Below are positions 8,963 to 17,681 of a DNA stretch of 64,000 nucleotides, piece by piece; the first letter of the stretch is position 1, and each line of letters opens with the position of its first letter. The DNA is from CAXBNB01 sp040222275. Its GTDB lineage: Bacteria; Bacteroidota; Bacteroidia; Cytophagales; Cyclobacteriaceae. The notes beneath the pieces were generated by a model that did not search any database, was not told the DNA's origin, and was given only the letters and a program-made list of their open reading frames with translations. The stretch covers positions 62,001 through 126,000 of the forward strand of contig JAVKDJ010000072.1 of the NCBI GenBank assembly GCA_040222275.1, written 5' to 3'. A program made the translations under genes and the position numbers.

Positions 8963-9008
8963 GTTGTCCCATGCCTGAATAAAAAAAATCGAACAAAACA
9001 GGGACAAC
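8963..9008. promoter_or_regulatory. 8-bp inverted repeat upstream of fecR
   Basis: GTTGTCCC (8963-8970) and GGGACAAC (9001-9008) are perfect complements separated by 30 bases and end 28 bp before the fecR start. They may form a leader hairpin or a binding site. No other element is seen between the sigma gene and fecR. Confidence 0.4.
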
Positions 9009-9036
9009 CCAAACCCACCACATACTTAGTAGTAGA

Positions 9037-10113
9037 ATGATTGAAAAAACAAAGAACAAAGGGAAAGACAAATTTGCCGGGTACACGGCAGAAGATTTTA
9101 TCGAGCTGGATTCCTTTCAGAATTTTGTATTCAATACCAATGAGAGGGATGTCTTGTTCTGGAATGACTGGATAAAAAGAAATCCCCAAAACAGGCCTGA
9201 TATTCAGTTGGCTTCCGAGTACCTCAGGGCAGAATTTGCTTCGGGCCAAACCGTTGGGGAGAAAGATGTCCAGGCAGAATTGGAAAAGCTTTTTTTTACA
9301 ATAGATGATCCCTCATCCGGTAGAGGTGGTACTTCTGGAAGGGCCACCAGCAAAACTCAATTCAATGTCAGGAAAATAGCAGCAGTCGCTTCATTTATTG
9401 TGGCTGCAGCATCTGCCCTGCTATTTACCAGATGGCTGGCACCAGCTACAGATGATTCAGCGTCCAACGGCATTGTTATGATAGAAAAATCCAACCCAAG
9501 GGGGCAAAAATTGATTTTTCAGTTGCCAGATGGCTCTAAGGTGAAGTTGAATGCTGAAGGGCAACTTAGGTTTCCCCAAACTTTTGATGAAAATGAAAGA
9601 ACAGTTCACCTCAGGGGAGAGGCGTATTTCGATGTGGTCCGTGATGAAGAAAGGCCATTTAGGGTGATCACCGAAAACCTTGAAGTGAGGGTGCTTGGGA
9701 CATCTTTTGTGGTAAATGCTTATCCGGAAGAATTGCAGGAACTGGTAGTCGTTGAGTCTGGAAAAGTGGAAGTGACAGGGAAATATGCCGGATCAGTTTT
9801 ACTTTATCCGGAACAGATGACCCGGTACAATAAAGCAAGCCCAAGCCTGGCCAAAGCACCCACCGATCCCAAGTTTATGGGTTGGAAAAATGAAATTCTT
9901 TATTTCGAAAAAGCCAGCGCAGATGAATTGATCAAATCTTTGGAAAGGTGGTATGACGTGGAGATAGAGGTTGTAAACCCCAACAATTTGGAAGTATCAG
10001 TCTCTGGTGAATTTAAAAACCAATCCTTGCGCAACGTGCTCACAGGGCTCGGTTACTCGTCCGGTTTTGACTATCAAATCACTAAGAACCAAGTAAAAAT
10101 TACAATCAAATAG
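9037..10113 (+). CDS. FecR-family anti-sigma factor (locus 1)
   Basis: A 358-residue inner-membrane anti-sigma regulator. The N-terminal cytosolic part (about 1-105) would hold the sigma factor, a single membrane helix lies at about residues 111-130 (IAAVASFIVAAASALLFTRW), and the periplasmic FecR domain follows (LPDGSKVKLNAEGQLRFP, VHLRGEAYFDVVRDEERPF, VRVLGTSFVVNAYPE, VVVESGKVEVTG). The C-terminal part (about 285-358, ILYFEKASADELIKSLERWYDVEIEV) is the STN-like tail that in this family contacts the N-terminal signalling domain of the outer-membrane receptor. It sits between its sigma factor and its SusC partner, which has a matching STN domain. Confidence 0.94.
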   Translation: MIEKTKNKGKDKFAGYTAEDFIELDSFQNFVFNTNERDVLFWNDWIKRNPQNRPDIQLASEYLRAEFASGQTVGEKDVQAELEKLFFTIDDPSSGRGGTSGRATSKTQFNVRKIAAVASFIVAAASALLFTRWLAPATDDSASNGIVMIEKSNPRGQKLIFQLPDGSKVKLNAEGQLRFPQTFDENERTVHLRGEAYFDVVRDEERPFRVITENLEVRVLGTSFVVNAYPEELQELVVVESGKVEVTGKYAGSVLLYPEQMTRYNKASPSLAKAPTDPKFMGWKNEILYFEKASADELIKSLERWYDVEIEVVNPNNLEVSVSGEFKNQSLRNVLTGLGYSSGFDYQITKNQVKITIK

Positions 10114-10190
10114 GAGAAGTATATGAATAAAACCAATACAAGCTAGAATGAGGAGGGAGGTCGGTAGCCCCGAAATTCCTGTAAAAAAAG

Positions 10191-10231
10191 AACCTCACGC
10201 CAGATAGTGCGAATATCCGGCAAACGAGGTT
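10191..10231 (+). other. leader hairpin in front of susC (locus 1)
   Basis: AACCTC at 10191-10196 pairs with GAGGTT at 10226-10231, with a possible inner GCC/GGC pair, in the 150-bp gap between fecR and susC. It lacks a T-run, so it is more likely an mRNA structure separating regulatory from outer-membrane genes than a full terminator. Confidence 0.3.
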
Positions 10232-10264
10232 CAGTAACAATGTTTAATCGTAACCAACAAAATT

Positions 10265-13200
10265 ATGAAACAAAATTTTATTAAGCAATTATTGAAAATG
10301 ACGAGATATGCCTTATATGGAATGTTCATTCAGTGCTTGCTCTTCTCATTTATGCTGGCTGGCAATAGCAATGCCCAGAGGAGCCTAAGTGATGTACAGG
10401 TAAGTATTGACATGAAGAAAGTCACGTTGGCTTCTGCGTTTGGCCAGTTGTCTGCGCAAACCGGGTTTGAGTTTGTGTATGACCATGCCAAGATCAACCT
10501 GAACAAGAAAATTGATGTGCATGTAGCAGGTTCGCTGGAGAAAGCACTCATGACCGTATCGAAGGATGCCAATGTGCAGTTCAAGCGCATCAATGACAAT
10601 ATTTTTGTTAGCAAGCGCTCTTCAGGCATACGGGCTGTGTCCGAGGACTATGGAGAGAAGGCTGATGTGGCCATTTCTGGGAGGATTACAGATGAAAATG
10701 GCCAGGGGCTTCCCGGTGCATCTGTGGTGGTGAGCGGAACCACTAATGGAACTACCACAGACCTAGACGGTAATTATAAGCTTACGGTGGCTGAAGACGC
10801 ATTGTTGGCCATTTCATTCGTGGGTTATAAGACACTTGAAGTAGCAGTTGCAGGGAGGAGTACTGTTGATGTTCAAATGGAAATTGATGCAGGGCAGTTG
10901 GAAGAAATTGTAGTAATTGGATATGGTGAAGAATCAAGACAGATGCTTACTTCATCAATCACATCTGTGGGGGCCAAGGACATGGAAAACCTACAAGTGA
11001 CTGATGTAGGAAATGCGCTACAGGGCAAGGCAGCAGGAGTTAGGATCAATAGTGGTACGGGGCAGCCCGGATCTACTCCAACAATCAGGGTGAGAAGTGG
11101 TTCTTCTTTGTCCCAGGGTAATGATCCATTGGTAATTATAGACGGTGTACAGCGTTCCCTGGAGGATTTCAACCCTGAAGATATTGAGTCGATAGAGGTG
11201 TTGAAGGATGCTGCCGCTTCGGCTATATATGGTGCGAGGGCTTCCAATGGTGTTATATTGATCACTACCAAACAGGGGACCAGTGGAAAAGCAAGGTTTT
11301 CTGTAAACTATAGAAAGTCCTACAGCACGGTGCTAAAAAAACTTGATCTGTTAAATGCGGAGGATTATTTGAGGATAGAAAGGGTAGGATTGACCCGTTC
11401 GTTTTTGGATGAAAACAGTGCCTTCGGGGCAGGTGCCAATGCCACTGGTATCGGAAACCAACCTAATGGCAGAATAACTACCCGGGTGCTTGGGCCAGGA
11501 GACGTTCCCGGACCTGGAGAAAAAACAATGGTTGATCCTGTAACGGGGCAAACCCTTGTTTTTCAGGATAACGATTGGCAAGATATCGTCTATCGCACCT
11601 CTCAAATAGACAACCTGACTTTGAGTGTAGATGGAGGTTCGGACAAAATCACCTACTACTTAGGTGCCTCATATCTCGACCAGGAAGGTATAGCAAGAAC
11701 CACAGCATACAAGAGGTTTAGCTTACAATCAAATACCAATTTCAAGGTGAATGACAAGCTGAATTTGGGTACTAATATAAATTTCACCAGAAGTACATCC
11801 AACGAACCTTTTAGTACCAATACTATTTTTGGCAGGGCTGCTCGTTTGGCGCCAACCGCACGTTTGCTATTCGACGATGGTACATTATCACCCGGCATCA
11901 GGTCGAATCTGCCCAACCCTCAACACTATACGGACAACTACCTCAACAACGAGAGCATCAATAAAATAACGGTAGGGGGAACCATGGAATGGCAGATTAC
12001 AAACAACCTGGTTGCCAAGGTTTATGGCAATTACTTCATTGAGCAGGAGTTTAGGGATTTTTTTGTAAAAAACAACGATTGGTCATCCACCAGGTCAGCT
12101 GGTCAGAGCTTAAATGAAGGCAGACAATCACAGGTGGAGGCAACCTTGCGCTATGACAAATCCATAGGTGATCATAATTTCTCGGCCCTGGCTGGAACTT
12201 CAAGGCTGAACAATAAGGGCTTTAATTTCAATGGGGCAGCTTCCGGAGGAAGTACTGATGCCATCCAAACATTAAACGCCGCACCTAACGTGAGCTCACT
12301 TTCCACTTTTAAAGGCGAAGATTTATTAATCAGTGCATTTGGCCGACTGACCTATAATTATGATGGCAAATACCTTTTTGCAGCATCTGTAAGAAGAGAT
12401 GGTTCATCTAGGTTTGGTGCCAATAATAGGGCAGGTGTATTTCCAAGTTTTTCCGCCGGTTGGAGGATTTCGGAAGAATCTTTTTTTAATATACCGATTG
12501 TTTCCGGGTTGAAATTAAGAACGAGCTGGGGGCAAACCGGTAACAACGATGTACCTCTATCTGGCACTCAGGGTCAGGTAAATCCAGGGCTGGTTTACAA
12601 TGGTCAGGCTGCATCCAGCGCCACTGTATTGGCCAACGCTGACCTGGGTTGGGAAACAACCACACAAACTGACATTGGTTTCGATCTGGATTTATTTGAT
12701 AGCAAGGTTCAGTTTTCCTTTGATTACTACAAAAAAGTAACGAGCGATATGTTGTTTCCAAGGCCATTGCCAAATACTACTGGCTTTGGCAGTTTGATAG
12801 AAAACATCGGCAAAGCGCAATTCACAGGGTTGGAATTTGCTTTATCGACTTTAAATGTCGAGACTCAGGACCTCAGCTGGTCAACAGACTTTAATATTTC
12901 ATTCACAGGCAACAAGGTTCTGGAGTTGCCGGATAGCGATCTGGACAAGGATAGAATAGGTGGTATTATCCTAACTGACGGTGTTACAGGTTTTGGGGGA
13001 CTGGCAGAAGGCGAAGAAATTGGGCTGCAATATGGCTACCAGTTCGAGAAAGTTTATGCAACTACAGCCGAAGCACAAGAAGATGGGCTATTTGTAGAGT
13101 TTGCCAACGATCGTACCAATAACAACGGTATTGACTATAGAAATAGAGTAGGAGGCGATGTTAAATGGTTTGATAAAAATGGAGATGGCATTATAAACAA

Positions 13201-13753
13201 CGAAGATCAGGTACTGTTGGGTAGGTCAACACCGGATATCACCGGGGGATTGGGCAATACTGTTTCGTTTAAAGGTTTCGAATTGTACCTGTTCATGGAT
13301 TTTGCTCTGGGACATAAGATTTATAACCAACATTTTGCCAGAATGAACAGCAATTCCCAGGGAAATATCAATGGAACTTCTATGTTGCTCAGGGCATGGA
13401 ACGAAGAAGGGGATATTACGGATGTGCCAAGGTTTGTATTCTTCGATTTCGGAAATGCTAGAAACTACGACCTCAATGCCGGAAATACCAGTGGAGGAGG
13501 TATTCAGGGAGCATCGAGCCAATACCTTGAGAACGCCAGTTACCTCAGTTTGAGGACCGTCAGATTGTCTTACAACTTGCCGTCTTCCCTACTGGAGAGA
13601 GTGGGTGTTTCTTCTGTTAAGGCGTATGTTTCCGGACAAAACCTCCATTACTTTACCGGTTATAGAGGATACAGCCCTGAATCCCTGGAACGTGATGAAG
13701 GCAGGTATCCCTTATATAAAACTATTTCTCTTGGTTTAAATATCGGATTTTAA
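10265..13753 (+). CDS. susC: SusC/RagA TonB-linked outer-membrane receptor with STN signalling domain (locus 1)
   Basis: A 1162-residue outer-membrane importer that takes up oligosaccharides bound by its SusD lid, powered by TonB. Order: signal peptide (about 1-37, cleaved after NSNA), STN signalling domain (about 45-115, VTLASAFGQLSAQTGFEFVYD), carboxypeptidase-like beta-sandwich (about 138-215, ISGRITDENGQGLPGASVVV, GTTTDLDGNYKL), then EEIVVIGYGEES, the plug domain (NALQGKAAGVRI, DPLVIIDGVQRSL, IESIEVLKDAAASAIYGARASNGVILITTK) and the barrel ending in GYSPESLERDEGRYPLYKTISLGLNIGF. The STN domain fits sigma/anti-sigma signalling. Forms an operon with the SusD gene 27 bp downstream. Confidence 0.96.
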   Translation: MKQNFIKQLLKMTRYALYGMFIQCLLFSFMLAGNSNAQRSLSDVQVSIDMKKVTLASAFGQLSAQTGFEFVYDHAKINLNKKIDVHVAGSLEKALMTVSKDANVQFKRINDNIFVSKRSSGIRAVSEDYGEKADVAISGRITDENGQGLPGASVVVSGTTNGTTTDLDGNYKLTVAEDALLAISFVGYKTLEVAVAGRSTVDVQMEIDAGQLEEIVVIGYGEESRQMLTSSITSVGAKDMENLQVTDVGNALQGKAAGVRINSGTGQPGSTPTIRVRSGSSLSQGNDPLVIIDGVQRSLEDFNPEDIESIEVLKDAAASAIYGARASNGVILITTKQGTSGKARFSVNYRKSYSTVLKKLDLLNAEDYLRIERVGLTRSFLDENSAFGAGANATGIGNQPNGRITTRVLGPGDVPGPGEKTMVDPVTGQTLVFQDNDWQDIVYRTSQIDNLTLSVDGGSDKITYYLGASYLDQEGIARTTAYKRFSLQSNTNFKVNDKLNLGTNINFTRSTSNEPFSTNTIFGRAARLAPTARLLFDDGTLSPGIRSNLPNPQHYTDNYLNNESINKITVGGTMEWQITNNLVAKVYGNYFIEQEFRDFFVKNNDWSSTRSAGQSLNEGRQSQVEATLRYDKSIGDHNFSALAGTSRLNNKGFNFNGAASGGSTDAIQTLNAAPNVSSLSTFKGEDLLISAFGRLTYNYDGKYLFAASVRRDGSSRFGANNRAGVFPSFSAGWRISEESFFNIPIVSGLKLRTSWGQTGNNDVPLSGTQGQVNPGLVYNGQAASSATVLANADLGWETTTQTDIGFDLDLFDSKVQFSFDYYKKVTSDMLFPRPLPNTTGFGSLIENIGKAQFTGLEFALSTLNVETQDLSWSTDFNISFTGNKVLELPDSDLDKDRIGGIILTDGVTGFGGLAEGEEIGLQYGYQFEKVYATTAEAQEDGLFVEFANDRTNNNGIDYRNRVGGDVKWFDKNGDGIINNEDQVLLGRSTPDITGGLGNTVSFKGFELYLFMDFALGHKIYNQHFARMNSNSQGNINGTSMLLRAWNEEGDITDVPRFVFFDFGNARNYDLNAGNTSGGGIQGASSQYLENASYLSLRTVRLSYNLPSSLLERVGVSSVKAYVSGQNLHYFTGYRGYSPESLERDEGRYPLYKTISLGLNIGF

Positions 13754-13780
13754 TCGTTCATGATCTAAAACAATAGAAAA

Positions 13781-15247
13781 ATGAAAATGAAAAATATCAT
13801 ATACATACTACCATTCATCCTTTTGTTTCCAATGGGGTGTGATGATGACTTGAATTTGACACCAGAGAGTGTTATTACTGTAAGTTCGTTTTTCCAAAAC
13901 GAAGATGACGCCAGGAGTGCGGCAGCAGGCATTTACAGTGGGGTAAGGGCAATAAGCAACAACTTGTATATCTACGGAGATGAGCGTGCCGACAATACGG
14001 AGCAAACGGATTTGGGCACTGGAAATGATGCCAACAGAAATACCATCAAATCAACAACAGGAGGTGCCGATTGGTCTGGGTTTTATAATATCTTAAAGGA
14101 TGCGAACAATGTCATTGCCAGGGTTCCGGACGTATCCTTCACCAACGAAACTGAAAAGAACAGGATTTTAGGTGAGGCCTACTTCATAAGGGCATGGACA
14201 TATTTCATGATGGCCAGAATATGGGGGGATGTGCCTTTGGTTTTAGTGCCAATTTCATCTCCCGGCCAACCGGAGGCACAGCCCGATGGACGCGACCCGG
14301 TGGCGGCTGTCTTTACCCAAATAAAGGCTGATATAGAATCCTCCTTGAGCTTTTTTCCTGATAATGCAATAAGTGACCGCTACAGGGCTTCAAAACCAGC
14401 TGCCAATATGCTAAAGGCAGAAGTTTTCCTATGGACCTCTAAATTACAAGGTGGAGGCACTAGTGATCTCAATACAGCTCAAAGTGCTATCGATGAAGTA
14501 ATTGGTCATGCTGATTTGTCTTTGCAACCTGATTACAAAGCCATGTTTGCGAAAACATCGGCAACAGAAGAGGATATATTCTCCTTATATAGGGATATTA
14601 TTGAGGGTGGAAGCCTTTTTGCGACCCGCTACAATGTGAGTGATTCGTTTTGGGCCAATTTGTCTGAGGAAGACAAGGCTGTAATTCCCTTCGTTTCCGG
14701 AAGTGTCAGGTTTTATACCACTACTCAAATATTTAGGGATCAAATTATCGCCAACGCCAATGGGAATACGGATCCCAGAGAGGCGATTTATTTTCTTGAG
14801 TACACAGATCCAAGTGGTGACCCAAGACATATCATGAACAAGTACGAAGGGGAATCAGTTGGAACCAACGTAAATCAAATGACCGATGATTTTAAAGTTT
14901 ATAGATACGCCGATGCTATTTTGATAAAAGCTGAAATCGAAAATGCCCTGGGCAATACATCAGTTGCTATTGCTAATTTGAATTTAATTAGAAACAGGGT
15001 TGGTATTGGCAACTACCCCGGGGCATCCACAACAGAAGCTGTTGATGATGCCATCCTTCAGGAAAGGGGTATTGAACTGGCGTTTGAAGCTAAAAGGTTC
15101 TTTGATTTGGTGAGGTTCGGAAAAGCATATGAACTGGTTCCTTCCTTGATAGGAAGGGAAACCGAGCAACCAATTTTGTGGCCGATCACCGTTGGGACAA
15201 GGTCACTTAACCCTAGCTTGCAACAGACACCGGGTTATACGGATTAA
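13781..15247 (+). CDS. susD: SusD/RagB outer-membrane glycan-binding lipoprotein (locus 1)
   Basis: A 488-residue surface lipoprotein forming the lid over the SusC barrel. The signal ends in a lipobox, LLFPMGC (Cys20), followed by the acidic DDDLNLTPES that favours surface export in this phylum. SusD features: the N-terminal SSFFQNEDDARSAAAGIYSG, TPR-like helices such as NRILGEAYFIRAWTYFMMARIWGDVPLVL, and the C-terminal AILIKAEIENALGNTSVAIANLNLIRNRVG, then ILQERGIELAFEAKRFFDLVRFGKAYELV and the closing ILWPITVGTRSLNPSLQQTPGY. It ends immediately before a strong terminator, so the upstream regulatory/importer unit ends here. The ligand cannot be told from sequence. Confidence 0.96.
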   Translation: MKMKNIIYILPFILLFPMGCDDDLNLTPESVITVSSFFQNEDDARSAAAGIYSGVRAISNNLYIYGDERADNTEQTDLGTGNDANRNTIKSTTGGADWSGFYNILKDANNVIARVPDVSFTNETEKNRILGEAYFIRAWTYFMMARIWGDVPLVLVPISSPGQPEAQPDGRDPVAAVFTQIKADIESSLSFFPDNAISDRYRASKPAANMLKAEVFLWTSKLQGGGTSDLNTAQSAIDEVIGHADLSLQPDYKAMFAKTSATEEDIFSLYRDIIEGGSLFATRYNVSDSFWANLSEEDKAVIPFVSGSVRFYTTTQIFRDQIIANANGNTDPREAIYFLEYTDPSGDPRHIMNKYEGESVGTNVNQMTDDFKVYRYADAILIKAEIENALGNTSVAIANLNLIRNRVGIGNYPGASTTEAVDDAILQERGIELAFEAKRFFDLVRFGKAYELVPSLIGRETEQPILWPITVGTRSLNPSLQQTPGYTD

Positions 15248-15274
15248 TTATTTTTTTAAACAACAATACATAGA

Positions 15275-15299
15275 AGGGGGGTAGCCCCCTCTTTTTTTT
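15275..15299 (+). terminator. intrinsic terminator after susD (locus 1)
   Basis: A GC-rich hairpin, AGGGGG (15275-15280) against CCCCCT (15285-15290) with loop GTAG, is followed by C and eight T residues (15292-15299). It separates the SusC/D unit from the sialidase; some read-through is likely because the next gene begins only 33 bases later. Confidence 0.88.
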
Positions 15300-15332
15300 G
15301 TGACACAATTCGGCTTAAACAAACTTTTTGAT

Positions 15333-17681
15333 ATGACCTTTAAAAAACGCCCCTTATTACTATTTGTACTTTCCCTTGTACTGATCGGTACCTCCTTCGG
15401 ACAAAAAACAGATGAGGTAGCTGTATTTAGTATGGAAGAAATCAACGGAACTACCTATGGATACAGGATTCCATCGTTGCTCACAACAGCAAAAGGCACT
15501 CTGCTGGCCTTTGCCGAAAGGAGGGTTGGGCTGCACGATCATGCACAAAATGACATTGTATTGAGGAGGTCTGAAGACAATGGAAAAAGCTGGAAAAAAA
15601 TGCAGGTGATTGCCGACTATGGCACCAGTTCATTGAATGACCCATTGGCAGTAGAGCTGAAGTCAGGGCGTATCCTGCTGATGTTCAAAATGTACCCTTA
15701 CGGCGTGCATGCAAGGAATTCCGGCTGGATACAAATGGCAGACAATGGATATGATGGTCCGCGGAATACCAAAAGTTACCTCACCTATTCCGATGACGAT
15801 GGCAATACATGGGCAGAAGCCAGGGAGGTAACCAAAATGGTAAGGCCACATGACCGGATCAACGCCGGAAGCCCGGGAATTGGCATACAGCTGGAAAGAA
15901 GTGAATACAAAGGCCGTGTGGTAATGCCGCTGTATTACACCAGAAAAATAGACGAGAAGGAAAGGGACTGGACAAATGCAGTGGCTTATAGCGATGATGA
16001 AGGGGAAACCTGGCAAATAAGCAATGATATTCCGCAGGAAGGGCACACCGGATTTGGCAATGAAGCACAGATAGTGGAAAAAGCTGACGGTACCCTGCTC
16101 TATGTAGCCAGAAACCAGGGCGGGCTACACAGAAAAATAGCAGAAAGCAAAGATGGCGGGTTTACCTGGTCCAATATGAAGGTAGATTTTGGGTTGCCGG
16201 GTACAGCTTGTCAGGGTTCGGTGCTCAGGTACAGCTGGCCGGAAGAAGGCGAAAGCCTGATTGCTCAGGCGAGCCCTGCCAACAAATACGCACGCAACCA
16301 GGGAACGGTAAGGCTTAGTGCCGATGAGGGAAACACCTGGGAATATTCAAGGGAAGTTACCCCTGATTTTTTCGCTTATTCCTGCCTTACCAGATTGGGA
16401 ACAGGGGATATTGGGTTGTTGTATGAAGCCAATAAATACAAGGACATAGTGTTCACTTCTTTTTCCAAGGAATGGGTGAAAGAAGGCAAACCCCGGGAGC
16501 CGGAAACCTATTTGAGCATACCTGTGGTGGACCTGGACAAAGACAAGAATCGACAGGTGATCGTAGATAAGGAAAAAGGCCAATACCTCGGCCATCCTAC
16601 AACAGTACTGCTGGAAGATGGCAAGACCATTTTAACGACTTACCCAAAAGGACATGGAAAAGGAGGTATAGTGTTTAAAAGAAGTACGGATGGAGGAAAA
16701 ACCTGGAGTGATCGGCTTCCAACCCCGGATTCCTGGATGACTTCCAAAGAAGTACCGACCATACACAGGGTAGTGGATAAGTATGGAAAGAAAAGGTTGA
16801 TCATGTGGTCTGGCCTGTACCCTGCAAGACTGGCAGTGTCAGAAGATGACGGCCAATCCTGGAGTGAAATTGAAAAAGTGGGCAATTGGGGAGGCATAGT
16901 AGTCATGGGGGCTTTGACAGAATTGGAGACAGGCAAAGGACATTATATGGCTTTGTTCCACGATGACGGTCGTTTTTTTACCCCCAATGGAAAGGAAGTG
17001 TATGAAAAAGACAAAAGGAATTATAACAGCCGCATGTTTACGCTTTACAAGACTTTCACTTACGATGGAGGGCTTACCTGGTCGTTTCCTGAAGTGATAA
17101 TGAAATCCAGGGAAATACACATTTGTGAACCCGGAATCATAAGATCACCCGATGGCAACCAATTGGCTGTGTTGCTGAGGGAAAACAGCCGACGGGACAA
17201 TTCACAAATCATCTTTTCAAATGACGAAGGCCAAACCTGGACAAAGCCCAGGCCATTGCCCAACGAACTGACCGGGGACAGGCATGTGGCCAAATACGCC
17301 CCCGATGGCAGGCTGGTGGTATTCTTTAGGGACAAAAGCCCGAATATCTATGCTGGCGAACTTTGGAGAATGGCCAAAGAACAGAAAAACGAAAATGTGA
17401 GTGAAATAGCAGAAAAAACTGGTATCGGTAGTCCAATTGATGGGGATTGGGTGGCATGGGTTGGGACCTACGACGATCTGCTGACCGGCGGCAAAGGTGA
17501 ATACAGGATCAGGATAAAAGACAACAAAAAAGGGTGGGACACCACCTATCCAGGCGTGGAAGTACTGCCGAATGGCGATTTTGTGACCACTACTTATGGC
17601 CACTGGGAAGAGGGTGAACAGCCCTATATTTTGAGTGTAACGTTCAATTTAGCTGAAATAGATCGTGTGGCAAGAGAGTAG
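15333..17681 (+). CDS. secreted sialidase-family (GH33-like) protein with two Asp-box propellers
   Basis: Probable exo-sialidase (neuraminidase) releasing terminal sialic or related ulosonic acids. The start is set at ATG 15333, which gives a normal signal peptide (MTFKKRPLLLFVLSLVLIGTSFGQ); an in-frame GTG at 15300 lies in the terminator tail. At least nine Asp boxes of the SxDxGxTW kind are seen (e.g. SEDNGKSW, SDDDGNTW, SDDEGETW, STDGGKTW, SEDDGQSW, SNDEGQTW). The first half (about 25-370) has the sialidase core: YRIPSLL at 44-50 with the first catalytic Arg, the LHDHAQND acid/base loop and GFGNEAQIVE. The second half (about 385-780) repeats a propeller pattern and is longer than a single GH33 domain (about 350-400 residues), so this is a tandem or fused protein of 782 residues. 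It overlaps the following sulfatase by 17 bp. The exact substrate is inferred. Confidence 0.85.
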   Translation: MTFKKRPLLLFVLSLVLIGTSFGQKTDEVAVFSMEEINGTTYGYRIPSLLTTAKGTLLAFAERRVGLHDHAQNDIVLRRSEDNGKSWKKMQVIADYGTSSLNDPLAVELKSGRILLMFKMYPYGVHARNSGWIQMADNGYDGPRNTKSYLTYSDDDGNTWAEAREVTKMVRPHDRINAGSPGIGIQLERSEYKGRVVMPLYYTRKIDEKERDWTNAVAYSDDEGETWQISNDIPQEGHTGFGNEAQIVEKADGTLLYVARNQGGLHRKIAESKDGGFTWSNMKVDFGLPGTACQGSVLRYSWPEEGESLIAQASPANKYARNQGTVRLSADEGNTWEYSREVTPDFFAYSCLTRLGTGDIGLLYEANKYKDIVFTSFSKEWVKEGKPREPETYLSIPVVDLDKDKNRQVIVDKEKGQYLGHPTTVLLEDGKTILTTYPKGHGKGGIVFKRSTDGGKTWSDRLPTPDSWMTSKEVPTIHRVVDKYGKKRLIMWSGLYPARLAVSEDDGQSWSEIEKVGNWGGIVVMGALTELETGKGHYMALFHDDGRFFTPNGKEVYEKDKRNYNSRMFTLYKTFTYDGGLTWSFPEVIMKSREIHICEPGIIRSPDGNQLAVLLRENSRRDNSQIIFSNDEGQTWTKPRPLPNELTGDRHVAKYAPDGRLVVFFRDKSPNIYAGELWRMAKEQKNENVSEIAEKTGIGSPIDGDWVAWVGTYDDLLTGGKGEYRIRIKDNKKGWDTTYPGVEVLPNGDFVTTTYGHWEEGEQPYILSVTFNLAEIDRVARE

